Shown: positions 16,688 to 25,983 of the stretch, piece after piece | Layout of the letters: the number at the start of each line of letters is the position of its first letter | How positions within the stretch are numbered: the first letter of the stretch is position 1 | Source of the DNA: JAMXLO01 sp963749575 | GTDB taxonomy: Bacteria > Pseudomonadota > Alphaproteobacteria > Acetobacterales > Acetobacteraceae | DNA length: 64,000 bases | Reading direction: 5' to 3' | NCBI GenBank assembly: GCA_963749575.1 | Contig: CAVVNM010000012.1 | Location: 62,001-126,000 of the forward strand | Program-made: the position numbers and the translations under genes | The notes under the pieces: generated by a model | What the model was told of the DNA's origin: nothing | Database searches by the model: none | The model's input: only the letters and a program-made list of their open reading frames with translations

Positions 16688-17356
16688 ATGCCCAAGACCC
16701 GCGGCACCGGATTGCTGATGGCCTGGATGGACATCGATCCTGCCCACGAGGACGCATTCAATCGCTGGTACAACGAGGAACACATCGGCCGCTTGCTGGG
16801 CATCCCCGGCTTCCTGTCTGCCGCGCGCTATGCCGCGCTGCGCGGGGCACCAAAATACCTCGCGATGTACGAACTCGAGGACCATAACGTACTGCGCAGC
16901 GCCGGCTTCCTCGATGCCGTTCGCTACCAGCCATCGCCGGAGCGCACGCGCTTCTCCGGCGGCTTCGTCGGCCGCAACTATTTGCTGAATGGCTACCGGC
17001 AGATCTTCCCCGCGCGCACTGACCCGATCGACAACACGATGGGTCCGGCGCCGTTCCTGCAAATGGGCCGCATCGACATCGCGGCATCGATGGAGGAGGA
17101 ATTCAATGACTGGTACAACACCGCGTACATCCCCGGCTATCTCACTGTGCCGGGCTGCATCCGGGCCCGCCGTTACCTCGCCGTCGAGGGCCAGCCAAAG
17201 TACCTGACGGTCTACGAGTTCGCGAATGCGGGCGTCCCCGACACGCCGGAATGGTCGCGCGCGCGCAGCGGCAATCCCTGGAACGCACGGATGCGCCCCC
17301 ACGTGCGGCTCGATGAGGGCTCGCCCGCCGTGTTCCGTCGCATCTTCCCGGCATGA
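16688..17356 (+). CDS. Tandem EthD/Dabb-like dimeric alpha-beta barrel protein
   Basis: A 222-residue protein with two similar halves. The first has MDIDPAHEDAFNRWYNEEH and GFLSAARYAAL; the second has IDIAASMEEEFNDWYNTAYIPGYL and GCIRARRYLAVEGQ followed by PKYLTVYEF. This is the pattern of EthD/Dabb-type domains, which in some cases support monooxygenases or are small-molecule binders. The ATG is preceded by AAGGGGGAG. It lies between the amidase and the secreted beta-propeller, all in the same direction with gaps under 130 bases, so one transcript is likely. Confidence 0.8.
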   Translation: MPKTRGTGLLMAWMDIDPAHEDAFNRWYNEEHIGRLLGIPGFLSAARYAALRGAPKYLAMYELEDHNVLRSAGFLDAVRYQPSPERTRFSGGFVGRNYLLNGYRQIFPARTDPIDNTMGPAPFLQMGRIDIAASMEEEFNDWYNTAYIPGYLTVPGCIRARRYLAVEGQPKYLTVYEFANAGVPDTPEWSRARSGNPWNARMRPHVRLDEGSPAVFRRIFPA

Positions 17357-17402
17357 AGCTGATCAGGGACGATGTCAGCGGCACCTTGTGAAGGAGGCAA
17401 CG

Positions 17403-18563
17403 ATGCAACGACATATCAACCGCCTGCTCGCCGCCACCATCCTGATGGCACTGCCCGGCGCCGCTCGCGCCGATATCGTACTGTCGTCGAACGACGGCCA
17501 CACCGTGCAGGACGACCAGAAGCGATTGATCGCGCCCAAGGATCTGCACCCTGACACGATCAGCATCATCGACGTCGCGCACTATCCACCGACCATCGCC
17601 GCCACGGCCGAGGTGCCCGGCAGCGTGGTCGGTCCGCCGACCGCGGCATGGGTGGCCAAGGATGAAAGCTGGGCGATCGTCACCTCCGCAACCAAAGCGG
17701 ACGCGCAGGCCAAGGACGGGATCGCGCCGGATGATCGGGTGAGCGTGATCGACCTCACCACCAAGCCGCCGAAGTTCAACCAGAATCTGACCGCCGGCGC
17801 GGGCGCCACCACGGTACGGGTCTCGCCCGATGGCAAGCTGGCGCTGATTGCCAATCGCACCGAGGGCACCGTCTCGGTGTTCACCGTCGCAGACAAGCAG
17901 CTGACCGCGGTCGGCAAGATCGATCTCGGCAACAAGAACTCGCTGCCGAGCGGCATCGTGTTCGCGCACGATGGCAGGCATGCACTGCTGACGCGCGGTG
18001 GCGACAACATGGTGAGTGTACTGAATATCGACGGCAGCAACGTCACCGTCGATCCGCGGCCGCTCACCACGGGGATGGCGCCCTATACGATGGACGTCAA
18101 CGGGGCGGGAACGCTCGCCGTGGTGTCCAACATGGGGCGCGGCGATGGCGACCAGGATTCGGTCAGTTTGATCGACCTGACGTCGACGCCGTTCCGCGTG
18201 GTGGAGACGGTCGGTGTGCCACCCAGTCCGGAGCCGCTGAAATTGTCGCCGGACGGAAAGTTTCTGGCGGTCGGCGCGGAAAACGGCACGACCAAGCCTT
18301 CGAGCCATCCGTTCCACCACGACAAGGGCCTGCTGACCATGTTCGCGGTGGAAGGCAAGACCTTGCGCAAGCTCGATCAGGTGCCGATCGGGCCATGGAA
18401 CGAGGCGATCGCCTTTTCGCGCGATGGGCACACCGTACTGGTGCAGAGCATGGCGGATCGCGAGATCAACGTGTTCCGCTGGGACGGCCACAAGCTGAAG
18501 CCGGGCAAATCGCTGGTGATCAAGGACGCCGGGCCAGAGTCGTTCGCTACCGCATGGCCATAG
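17403..18563 (+). CDS. Secreted seven-bladed beta-propeller protein (YVTN-like)
   Basis: A 386-residue protein with a cleavable signal (LLAATILMALPGAARA) and repeating blades of the type VSVIDLTT...VRVSPDGKLALIANRTEGTVSVF, repeated as VSVLNIDG, VSLIDLTS and INVFRWDG. This is the YVTN/cytochrome-cd1-like beta-propeller layout. The ATG has GGAGG 7 bases upstream. It probably acts in the periplasm as a binding or redox-associated protein; no heme motif (CxxCH) is present. It follows the EthD-like gene by 46 bases. Confidence 0.85.
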   Translation: MQRHINRLLAATILMALPGAARADIVLSSNDGHTVQDDQKRLIAPKDLHPDTISIIDVAHYPPTIAATAEVPGSVVGPPTAAWVAKDESWAIVTSATKADAQAKDGIAPDDRVSVIDLTTKPPKFNQNLTAGAGATTVRVSPDGKLALIANRTEGTVSVFTVADKQLTAVGKIDLGNKNSLPSGIVFAHDGRHALLTRGGDNMVSVLNIDGSNVTVDPRPLTTGMAPYTMDVNGAGTLAVVSNMGRGDGDQDSVSLIDLTSTPFRVVETVGVPPSPEPLKLSPDGKFLAVGAENGTTKPSSHPFHHDKGLLTMFAVEGKTLRKLDQVPIGPWNEAIAFSRDGHTVLVQSMADREINVFRWDGHKLKPGKSLVIKDAGPESFATAWP

Positions 18564-18630
18564 CATGAAGGCTTGAAGGATGGCAGTCGCTGCGCGCCGA
18601 GTTCTCCCGCCTGCGCGAGAGGCGAAATAT

Positions 18631-19185
18631 CTAAGCCGTCTTGCGCAATGTCAGCCCGAACTGGATCCATGACACGCCGTGCATGATCAGTTCCACGGCG
18701 ATCAGCGTGCCGACCACCCACAGGCCGGACCACGGCAGCGTCATGTAGAGCAAGATCCCCACCACCAGGCTGATCACGCCGCCGGCCACCAGCAGCCCCC
18801 ATCCCGGCATGTGTCGATGCCGCACACCGATAACGATCCGCAGGATGCCGCCGAACACCAACGCGACCGCCACCAGGATCGTGATGACCACGGAACCCTG
18901 GACCGGCTCATCCATCAGCAGGAAGCCGCCGATCACGTAGAGAATGCCCACCAGCAGATGCAGCGCAAAAGCGCCCCACTCGCGATCCATGAAGGCGTGC
19001 ACGATCTGGAACACGCCGGCCACCACCAGCAGTGCGCCGATGAAGATTACCCCGGCGATGGTGAAGGCGATGACGTCGAACCAGGCGACGATGCCCAGCA
19101 CAAGCTGGGCTACCCCGAGGGCGACGAACCAACCCCACCTGGTGCGCGGGCGGCGGTGGTCGCTGTTGGCTGTCAGGTCGCTCAT
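18631..19185 (-). CDS. HdeD family membrane protein
   Basis: A 184-residue membrane protein with about six helices, arranged as two groups of three, as in the HdeD acid-resistance family: WGWFVALGVAQLVLGIVAW, VIFIGALLVVAGVFQIVHAF, ALHLLVGILYVIGGFLLM, and then a second set ending TLIAVELIMHGVSWI. The start at 19185 is the first reasonable ATG; the earlier frame overlaps the kup promoter area. It converges on the beta-propeller gene and diverges from kup. Confidence 0.85.
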   Translation of the reverse strand: MSDLTANSDHRRPRTRWGWFVALGVAQLVLGIVAWFDVIAFTIAGVIFIGALLVVAGVFQIVHAFMDREWGAFALHLLVGILYVIGGFLLMDEPVQGSVVITILVAVALVFGGILRIVIGVRHRHMPGWGLLVAGGVISLVVGILLYMTLPWSGLWVVGTLIAVELIMHGVSWIQFGLTLRKTA

Positions 19186-19301
19186 GGCACCGACGTTAAC
19201 GATGAATGTGCGGCCGGAGCAACCTCTCGCCCCGGCGGCCGCTTGTTTCACCCAGGCGGGGCGCGTATGCGTCCGACCATGATCGCGGAGCATTCCCCGC
19301 A

Positions 19302-21194
19302 ATGACCGTGGCTGCCACGGCCGGCCAGTTGCGCAAACCAGTGCCGGCCCTCGGCATGCTGCTGGCCGTTCTTGGGGTGGTTTACGGCGACATCGGGACC
19401 AGCCCGCTTTACGCCTTCAAGGCCAGCATGCAGCTGTTCGGCCGCGTGCCGATCACTACCACCGAGGTCATGGGCATCCTGTCGCTGATCTTCTGGTCGC
19501 TCGTGCTGATCGTCACGGTGAAATACGTGACTTTGATCATGCATGCGGACAACCGCGGTGAGGGCGGCATCCTGGCACTGATGGCGCTGGCCCAAAGGGT
19601 CTCGGTCGGCACCGGCATCCGCCACGCGCTGACCCTGGTCGGCATTGCCGGTGCCTGCCTGTTCTTCGGCGACGGTGTGATCACGCCGGCGATCTCGGTG
19701 CTGTCGGCGGTCGAGGGCCTCGAGGTCTCCACGCCCGAACTGCAGCAATACGTGCTGCCGATCAGCGTGGTGGTCATCGTGTTGCTGTTTGCCGTGCAGT
19801 GGCGTGGCACCGGCAGCGTCGGCCGCATCTTCGGCCCGGTGATGGCGGTGTGGTTCGTGGCGATCGGCATCCTGGGCATCCTCGAGATCGTGCAGCACCC
19901 CTTCGTACTGTTGGCGATCTCGCCCAGCTACGCGGTCGGGCTGTGCATCCAGTACAAGGGGCTGGCATTCATCGTGCTGGGTGCGGTCGTGCTGTGTGTC
20001 ACCGGCGCCGAGGCACTGTACGCCGACATGGGGCATTTCGGCGCGCACCCGATCCGGCTGACCTGGACGTGCTTCGTGCTGCCATCGCTGGTGCTGAACT
20101 ATTTCGGCCAGGGTGCGCTCACCATCAGCGACCCGACCGCGGTCGCCAATCCGTTCTTCCTGATGTCGCCGGAGTGGCTGCGCCTGCCGATGGTGATTCT
20201 GGCGACGGTTGCGACGATCATCGCCAGCCAGGCGGTGATCTCGGGCGCCTACTCGATGACGCGGCAGTGCATGCAGTTGGGCTTCCTGCCGCGCATGACG
20301 GTGCGCCACACGTCGATTACCGAGGAGGGCCAGATCTATGTGCCGCAGGTCAACACCATGCTGGCGATCGGAGTACTGATCCTGGTGCTGGCGTTCAAGA
20401 CCTCGGACAATCTCGCCGCCGCCTACGGCATCGCGGTGACCGGCACGTTCCTGTGCACCTGCGTGCTGGCGATGGTGGTGTTCCGCCGGCAGTTCCACTG
20501 GTCGCGCGGCGCTGCCATCTCGGTGTTCGGCGGATTTTTCCTGATCGATTCGGTGTTCTTTTCTGCCAACACCCTGAAGGTGCTGGAGGGCGGCTGGGTG
20601 CCGTTGGTGCTGGGTATCGCGTTGACCGCATTGATGACGTCATGGAAGCGCGGACGCGACCTGCTGTTGGCGCGCTGGCGACAGGACAGCCTGCCGCTGG
20701 CACCGTTCCTGGCGCGCCTGCCGCAGTCGCGCACCGTGCGGGTGCCCGGCATGGCGGTGTTCCTCACCAGTACGCCGGACTATGTGCCGACCTCCCTGCT
20801 GCACAATCTCAAGCACAACAAGGTCCTGCATGAGCGCGTGCTGTTCGTCACCGTGCAGAACGTGGATGAGCCGGAGGTCGGCTCGGAGCGGCGGACCGAG
20901 GTGTCCGAGTTGGCGCCGGGCATCCATCGCGTGATCCTGCGCTACGGCTTCATGGAGAGCCCCAACATCCCGCGCGCGCTCGAGGACCTGAACGCATCCG
21001 GCGTGGCGTTCGATCCGATGCAGGCGAGCTATTTCCTCGGCCGCGAGGTGCTGGTGCCGGCCACCGTGCCGAAGCTGCCGTGGTGGCGGCACTGGCTGTT
21101 CCTGGTGATGGCCCGCAACGCCGTGCCGGCGACGGAGTTCTTTCGGATTCCCTACGATCGGGTGGTGGAACTCGGCGTCCGTGTCGCGATCTGA
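19302..21194 (+). CDS. kup: Kup-type potassium uptake protein
   Basis: A 630-residue transporter, the usual length for Kup, which takes up K+ with protons at low osmotic or acidic conditions. It begins with a helix VLGVVYGDIGTSPLYAFK, the family signature, and continues with twelve membrane segments (for example LTLVGIAGACLFFGDGVITP and VISGAYSMTRQ) and a soluble C-terminal domain (from about 470; ERVLFVTVQNVDEP). The start at 19302 is chosen to match the family N-terminus. No riboswitch was seen upstream. Confidence 0.95.
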   Translation: MTVAATAGQLRKPVPALGMLLAVLGVVYGDIGTSPLYAFKASMQLFGRVPITTTEVMGILSLIFWSLVLIVTVKYVTLIMHADNRGEGGILALMALAQRVSVGTGIRHALTLVGIAGACLFFGDGVITPAISVLSAVEGLEVSTPELQQYVLPISVVVIVLLFAVQWRGTGSVGRIFGPVMAVWFVAIGILGILEIVQHPFVLLAISPSYAVGLCIQYKGLAFIVLGAVVLCVTGAEALYADMGHFGAHPIRLTWTCFVLPSLVLNYFGQGALTISDPTAVANPFFLMSPEWLRLPMVILATVATIIASQAVISGAYSMTRQCMQLGFLPRMTVRHTSITEEGQIYVPQVNTMLAIGVLILVLAFKTSDNLAAAYGIAVTGTFLCTCVLAMVVFRRQFHWSRGAAISVFGGFFLIDSVFFSANTLKVLEGGWVPLVLGIALTALMTSWKRGRDLLLARWRQDSLPLAPFLARLPQSRTVRVPGMAVFLTSTPDYVPTSLLHNLKHNKVLHERVLFVTVQNVDEPEVGSERRTEVSELAPGIHRVILRYGFMESPNIPRALEDLNASGVAFDPMQASYFLGREVLVPATVPKLPWWRHWLFLVMARNAVPATEFFRIPYDRVVELGVRVAI

Positions 21195-21547
21195 CCGTCG
21201 GCTCCATCCGCTATCGGAAATGTGATAATTTCACCCGTGTCGGGCGTCATGCTGACGACTTCGTAATGTCGCCGAATGGCTCCCGACAGGCGATACGGCG
21301 CAGGCTTCGGTTCCTGCCGCTGGGAGGCGCGGGGTGCCGGCCGGCCTGATCGGGTTGCATTGCTGCTCCCCTGGCGGTGCGCAACCAGTCGGGCCGGCCG
21401 TCATTTTGCGTTACCACGGGCGGCGGTAACGGGTTCTGTCACCCACTCGTTACGCGACTTGAATCCGTTACTTGTGACAGGCTCGGGCGGATGGTCGTCA
21501 CGCAGTCGTGCGGACGGCCGCCCCTTCGGATCAGGAAAGGTCTGAAT
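21195..21547. other. 353-bp gap between kup and marR, repeat-rich
   Basis: No gene. The left part holds a small inverted repeat around GTGATAATTTC; the right part carries the CGTTAC repeat cluster described separately. Confidence 0.6.
21409..21480. promoter_or_regulatory. Cluster of CGTTAC direct repeats and inverted repeats before marR
   Basis: CGTTAC occurs at 21409, 21448 and 21466, and its complement GTAACG at 21426. The first pair forms the inverted repeat CGTTACC/GGTAACG (21409-21415 with 21425-21431). A further inverted pair, CTGTCAC (21436-21442) and GTGACAG (21474-21480), encloses the last two copies. The cluster ends 67 bases before the MarR start codon, where autoregulatory operators of MarR proteins usually lie. 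Confidence 0.45.
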
Positions 21548-21958
21548 ATGATCACCAACGAAATCAGCGACGGTCTGGCCGGCATCCTGCGCACCGCGAT
21601 CGTGGAACTGGTCCGCCGGGACGGTCCCGACCTGTCGGCGCGGCAACTGGGTGTCTTCCTGACCTGCTATCTGGAAACCGAGGCGCAGACGGTGCGCGGC
21701 CTGGCGGCAAAACTGGGCGTCTCCAAGCCGGCAATCACACGGGCACTCGACCGGCTGTCGGAATTCGATCTGGTGCGCCGCAAGACCGATCCGCTGGATC
21801 GGCGCAGCGTGCTGGTGCAGCGGACCGCAACCGGCATGGCATTTCTGCGCGAACTGCGAACCATTCTGCGGGACGCGGCAACCGCGATGCGGATCACCAT
21901 GGAGCCGGCGCCAGCGCGTCCGCGCACCGGCAGCGACGCACGAGTGTCGACGCACTGA
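21548..21958 (+). CDS. MarR family transcriptional regulator
   Basis: A 136-residue winged-helix regulator. The DNA-binding part reads TVRGLAAKLGVSKPAITRALDRL, followed by the wing FDLVRRKTDPLDRRSVLVQRT, the family's conserved D-x-R-D/R-R core. An AGGAAAGG lies 8 bases before the ATG. MarR proteins repress transporter or catabolic genes and respond to phenolic ligands; the target here is not evident, but it probably binds its own upstream region. The C-terminus is short and lacks the last dimerisation helix of long members. Confidence 0.88.
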   Translation: MITNEISDGLAGILRTAIVELVRRDGPDLSARQLGVFLTCYLETEAQTVRGLAAKLGVSKPAITRALDRLSEFDLVRRKTDPLDRRSVLVQRTATGMAFLRELRTILRDAATAMRITMEPAPARPRTGSDARVSTH

Positions 21959-22011
21959 CACGGAGCTCCCGAGGCGGTAAGATCATGTTGCCGCTGCTGG
22001 GAATCCGAGCC

Positions 22012-22515
22012 ATGCACGATCCAACGCGGCCCGCGCCATGGACGGTGGTCGGGCGCGAGCCGAACCGTGCCGTCGCCTACCATGAACTGGCGCGCGAGCT
22101 CGATGCGCTGCTGATCGGCGAGCCTGATCCGGTAGCCAATGCCGCCAATGCGGCGGCGGCGATCTATCATGCGCTGCCAGAGCTGAACTGGGCCGGATTC
22201 TACTTCCTGCGCGGCAGCGAACTGGTGTTGGGACCGTTCCAGGGCCGACCGGCATGTGTGCGCATCGCACTCGGCAAGGGCGTCTGCGGGACCGCGGCGG
22301 CGCTGCGACAGTCGGTCCTGGTGCTCGACGTCGAGGCGTTCCCCGGCCACATCGCCTGCGATACCGCGTCGCGCTCCGAGCTTGTCGTCCCGCTGCTGAA
22401 CTGCGACACGCTGCTGGGCGTACTCGATCTCGACAGCCCAGTGCCGGCGCGGTTCGACGAGGCGGACCGCGCGGGATGCGAGATGCTGGCGCGAGTTGTG
22501 GTGCGGCACCTGTAG
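22012..22515 (+). CDS. msrC: Free methionine-R-sulfoxide reductase (GAF domain)
   Basis: A 167-residue GAF-domain enzyme of the fRMsr class, which reduces free methionine-R-sulfoxide. The three diagnostic cysteines fall at 82, 92 and 116 (GRPACVRI, GKGVCGTA, FPGHIACD) with the family's family-typical ~10 and ~24 residue spacing, and SRSELVVPL follows. An alternative ATG at 21985 would add nine residues and has a weaker upstream AGGCGG. It lies 53 bases downstream of the MarR gene on the same strand. Confidence 0.92.
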   Translation: MHDPTRPAPWTVVGREPNRAVAYHELARELDALLIGEPDPVANAANAAAAIYHALPELNWAGFYFLRGSELVLGPFQGRPACVRIALGKGVCGTAAALRQSVLVLDVEAFPGHIACDTASRSELVVPLLNCDTLLGVLDLDSPVPARFDEADRAGCEMLARVVVRHL

Positions 22516-22536
22516 CGCTGCCGGCGTCGCGGCCTG

Positions 22537-23223
22537 CTAGCGATGCCCGAAGATCGCACTGCCGACCCGTACCGAGGTAGCGCCGCAGGCGATTGCGATC
22601 TCGAAATCCGCCGACATACCCATCGACAGCACACCAAGCCGGTGCCGCGCCGCCCTCTCCGCCAGCCACTCGAAGTGCGGCCGCGGGTCCTGGTCCAGCG
22701 GCGGCACGCACATCAGGCCGACCAGAGCCGCTCCGAACCGCGCCTTGCATTCATCGATGAACCCATCCGCGTCCGCTCGCGCCACGCCCGACTTCTGCGG
22801 TTCGTCGCCGGTGTTCACCTCGATCAGCAGTTGCGGCGTGCGACCTTCCTTCGCCATCGCCGCCGCGATCGCATCGGCCAGCCGCGGCCGGTCCAGCGTC
22901 TCGATCACGTCGGCCAGCCTTACGGCGTCGCGCGCCTTGTTGGTTTGCAGCCCGCCGATGATGTGCAGCTGAAACCGGTGCTCGGCGCGCAACTGAGGGA
23001 ACTTGGTCGCCGCCTCCTGCACGCGGTTCTCGCCGTACACGGCCTGGCCGGCCGCCAGCGCTGCGCGGACCGCCTCGATCGGCTTGGTCTTGCTCACCGC
23101 GACCAGCGTGATGTTCTCCGGCCGTCGCCCGGAGCGGATCGCAGCGGCGGCGATCCGCTCGCGCACCCGGCGCAGATTTTCGGCGATCGCCGCGATATCA
23201 TTCGCCAGCTCGGTAACCGACAT
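22537..23223 (-). CDS. YggS/PROSC family PLP-binding protein
   Basis: A 228-residue fold-type III PLP protein of the YggS family that keeps PLP homeostasis. It has LVAVSKTKP with the PLP lysine near 45, GENRVQEA, HIIGGLQTNKA, IEVNTGDEPQKSG and the final SVRVGSAIFGHR. It overlaps the end of the DUF6165 gene by 26 bases, so it is the last gene of a coupled run that begins at 25114. Enzymatic activity is not known in this family. Confidence 0.95.
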   Translation of the reverse strand: MSVTELANDIAAIAENLRRVRERIAAAAIRSGRRPENITLVAVSKTKPIEAVRAALAAGQAVYGENRVQEAATKFPQLRAEHRFQLHIIGGLQTNKARDAVRLADVIETLDRPRLADAIAAAMAKEGRTPQLLIEVNTGDEPQKSGVARADADGFIDECKARFGAALVGLMCVPPLDQDPRPHFEWLAERAARHRLGVLSMGMSADFEIAIACGATSVRVGSAIFGHR

Positions 23224-23587
23224 ACTGTTTCTCCTCGATAAGCTCCGACCCCAGCAGCGTGTTGATCAGACGCTTGATCCGGCTGCGCTCATCGTTGCTG
23301 TGATAGACCGCGCGCGCCAGTGCGATGAACTCGGCGTCGAACGTCTGGGACGCCTCCTTCCGCCTGATGTCGTCCTCGACCTCCCAGAGGCGGCGGTTCA
23401 CCACCGCAAGCTCGGCTTGCAGCGCAGCAAGCTCCGCTGGCGGTACCGTCAGCTCGGCCCGCAGCAAGATGAGCTCTCGCGCGGCATTCGCCCGCGCCGC
23501 CGGCGTGCGCAGCCGTTCCACTTTGATCTCCAGGATGGTGATCTTGTCGATCAGCTCACCCCACGAGACCGGCACGTGCGGGGTCAT
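23198..23587 (-). CDS. DUF6165 family protein
   Basis: A 129-residue helical, charged protein. It opens with VPVSWGELIDKITILEIK, then a long amphipathic helix rich in Ala/Glu/Arg (AELAALQAELAVVNRRLW) and ends in DERSRIKRLINTLLGSELIEEKQY. This conserved pattern marks the DUF6165 family, whose role is unknown; members commonly sit next to TPR glycosyltransferases, exactly as here. The ATGA start overlaps the TGA of the upstream TPR gene by four bases, indicating coupled translation. Confidence 0.85.
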   Translation of the reverse strand: MTPHVPVSWGELIDKITILEIKVERLRTPAARANAARELILLRAELTVPPAELAALQAELAVVNRRLWEVEDDIRRKEASQTFDAEFIALARAVYHSNDERSRIKRLINTLLGSELIEEKQYVGYRAGE

Positions 23588-25114
23588 CGCAGTTGCTCCG
23601 CCATCCGGGCGAACACGCCGCTCCAGTCGCCGCGCGCGGTCTGCCGGAACAGGCGCATGGTCGGATACCAGGCGCAGTCCTCGCCCGTGAGCAGCCACCG
23701 CCAATCCGGCACGTGCTGCAACGCCAGCCAGACCGGCCGTCCCATCGCCCCGGCGAGGTGTGCCACCGAGGTGTCCGAGGTGACTATCAGGTCAAGGCTC
23801 TGCATCACCGCCGCGGTATCGACAAAGCCGTCGGGTCCTGCGTCCAGCTCGGGGGTCTCGATGCGGAACTCTGCGGCGGCGAGCTGTTCCAGCCCATGGT
23901 ACTTCTGCAGGCTGATCAGCCGAACGCCAGGCCGCTCGGCCAGAGCTCGTAAATGGGCGAGCGGGTAGGATCGGCCGTGCTCTGCCGGGCTGGCAGGATT
24001 ACCCTGCCACGCCACGCCGATCCTGAACCCGAGCGAACCCAGCCGCTCACGCCAAGCCGCGACACGATCAGGTTCGGCCACCGATGTAGGGGCCCGCTGC
24101 ATCCGCTGCGCCGACCAGGCGCGGCAGGCTCAGCAGCGGCACATACAGATCGAAGGCGGGTGACGTTTCGTCCACCGCAACGACGTGCTCGACCCCGCGC
24201 AGGTTGCCGATCAGGCGGCGGAGCTGCGGATGCACCTCGAGGATCACCCGCCCCCCGGTCACCAGCGGGGCGTAGCGGCAGAACTGGATGACATCGCCGA
24301 AGCCTTGCTCGGCACGGATCAGCAGCGTGCGCCCGGCGAGCGGCTCCCCCTCCCAGCGCGGCTGCGCGCAGGCCGGGATTTGTGCGGCGCCAGCACGGAA
24401 GCGCCACTCGTACTCGCTCCATCCCTCGCGGAAGTGGCCGGCGAGCAGCAGGATCAGGCTCAGGTTATAGTGCTGCGTCGGATCATCCGCCTGCCGGCGC
24501 AACGCGTCCCGGTACAGCGCTTCCGCCTCGTCCAGGTGGCCCAGCTCCTTCAGCACGCCCGCCAGATTTCCCTGCGCCTGCGCATCCTGCGGCTTCCGCT
24601 CCACCGCCACGCGCAGCTCCACCGCTGCTTCCTCCTGCCTGCCGGCATGTCGCAGCGCGAGGCCGAGATGGCTGTGCAGATCGGGCAGCGCCGGGTGGTA
24701 GCGCATGGCGTCCCGATAGGCGGCAATCGCCTCGTCCGGTCGGCCGAGATCGGACAATGCATGACCGAGAACCTGACACGCTTCTGCGCAGTTGCGTTTC
24801 AGCGTCAGCGCATGCCGGCAGGCCGTCGCTGCCGCGGCAGTTTCGCCGATCGCGAGCAGCGCGCTGGCGCGGTTCACGTGATAGATCGCGTTGCCGGGCC
24901 GCACCGCGATCGCGCGGTCGATCCATTGCAGTGCGATCCCAGGCTGATTGGCTTGGAGCGCCAGCATCCCGAGCATGTGCGGGCTGTCGGCATGCGACGG
25001 CGCAGCGGCGAGGATCTGCCGATACACCTGCTCGGCTTCCACCAATCGGCCGGCCGCGTGCAGTTGGGTGCCGTGCCGGAAGTACGCCTCGATCTGATGC
25101 TTGCGGCGGCTCAT
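23584..25114 (-). CDS. TPR protein with C-terminal glycosyltransferase-like domain, frameshifted
   Basis: Starting at 25114 (MSRRKHQIEAYFRHG), residues 10-250 are TPR repeats, for example LDEAEALYRDALRRQ and GRPDEAIAAYRDAMRYHP. A GT9-like domain follows with FREGWSEYEWRFR, LLIRAEQGFGDVIQFCRY and FDLYVPLLSLPRL. The frame ends near 24070, but the next frame resumes directly with AEPDRVAAWRERLG, FRIGVAWQGNPAS and TSDTSVAHLAGAMGRPVW, the usual continuation. One extra G at about 24078 explains it; without it the protein is 509 residues. Likely transfers sugars to protein or cell-surface targets. Coupled to DUF6165 downstream. Confidence 0.82.
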
Positions 25115-25222
25115 GGCGCTCCGCCAATTGCACGCACACGCGGCATGTTCAATGGTACGGCGCGAGACCCAGAATAATCGGGTGTACCAGCGATCATCCC
25201 GCATCGGCATCGAGGGGCTACG

Positions 25223-25861
25223 ATGAACGCTCGCCTGCTCGCCTGGGCCCGCGCCGTGGCCGCACGACATCGCCCGGGACGGCCGATCCTGTGGCTTTTC
25301 ACCGATTTGCGTCGCTTGCCGGACCCACGTCCGGCGGCGTCGCGCCTGCCGAAGGGGCTGGCGGGCGTCGTGCTGCGCCATGACGGCGATCCGCACCGCG
25401 CGGCGCTCGGGCGCGACCTGGCGCGGATCTGCCGCGCCCGACACCTCATGCTGGTGGTGGCCGGCGACGTGCGGCTGGCGAGGTCGCTGCGCGCCGGCGT
25501 GCATCTGCGCGCGGGATACTGGCCAGCTCCGCTGCGCGCCGGACGCGGCATGGTGACCAGCTCCGCACACGATGCGGCCGAACTGGTACGGGCGCGCCGA
25601 GCGGGCGCCGACCTCGTGTTCCTCTCGCCGGCCTTCGTCACGGCAAGCCATCCGGGAGCCAGGGCACTCGGTCCGTCGCGGTGGACACGGCTCGCCCGCG
25701 GCGCCGGCCTGGCAGTGGCGGCACTCGGCGGGATCGACGCCGGCTCGGTACGGCGGTTGCCGGCGCGCTATTGTTGTGCGATCGGGGCCATCGGTGCGTT
25801 GGCGCAGCCCGACTGTGTCGCCGGCGCCACAGTGTTTCGCAAATGCCATCCTTGGCTGTGA
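25223..25861 (+). CDS. ThiE/TenI-like thiamine phosphate synthase family protein
   Basis: A 212-residue (beta/alpha)8-type protein: PILWLFTDLRRLPDP at the start of the barrel, GVVLRHDG, GVHLRAGY, TSSAHDAAELVRARRAGADLVFLSPAFVTASHPG and VAALGGIDA near the end, which are positional equivalents of ThiE/TenI motifs. The canonical thiazole/pyrophosphate residues are partly replaced (LSPAF for the usual GPvfpT), so it may be the regulator/isomerase-like TenI type rather than a true synthase. Divergent from the TPR gene. No TPP riboswitch was noted upstream. Confidence 0.75.
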   Translation: MNARLLAWARAVAARHRPGRPILWLFTDLRRLPDPRPAASRLPKGLAGVVLRHDGDPHRAALGRDLARICRARHLMLVVAGDVRLARSLRAGVHLRAGYWPAPLRAGRGMVTSSAHDAAELVRARRAGADLVFLSPAFVTASHPGARALGPSRWTRLARGAGLAVAALGGIDAGSVRRLPARYCCAIGAIGALAQPDCVAGATVFRKCHPWL

Positions 25862-25983
25862 TGGCTTATTGCAGGCTTCGCGAAGTCCTGAACATACTCT
25901 GCGTCAGGTATGACCCTGCCCAGCGTGGTGTCGCGACCTTTGCAGGAGCGAGCCGGCACGTCCGGGGAAACGAGGAGGATTAT

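Noticed and set aside
19185..19301. Riboswitch upstream of kup
   Set aside because: The gap is short and no conserved ydaO-like or other leader structure could be recognised.
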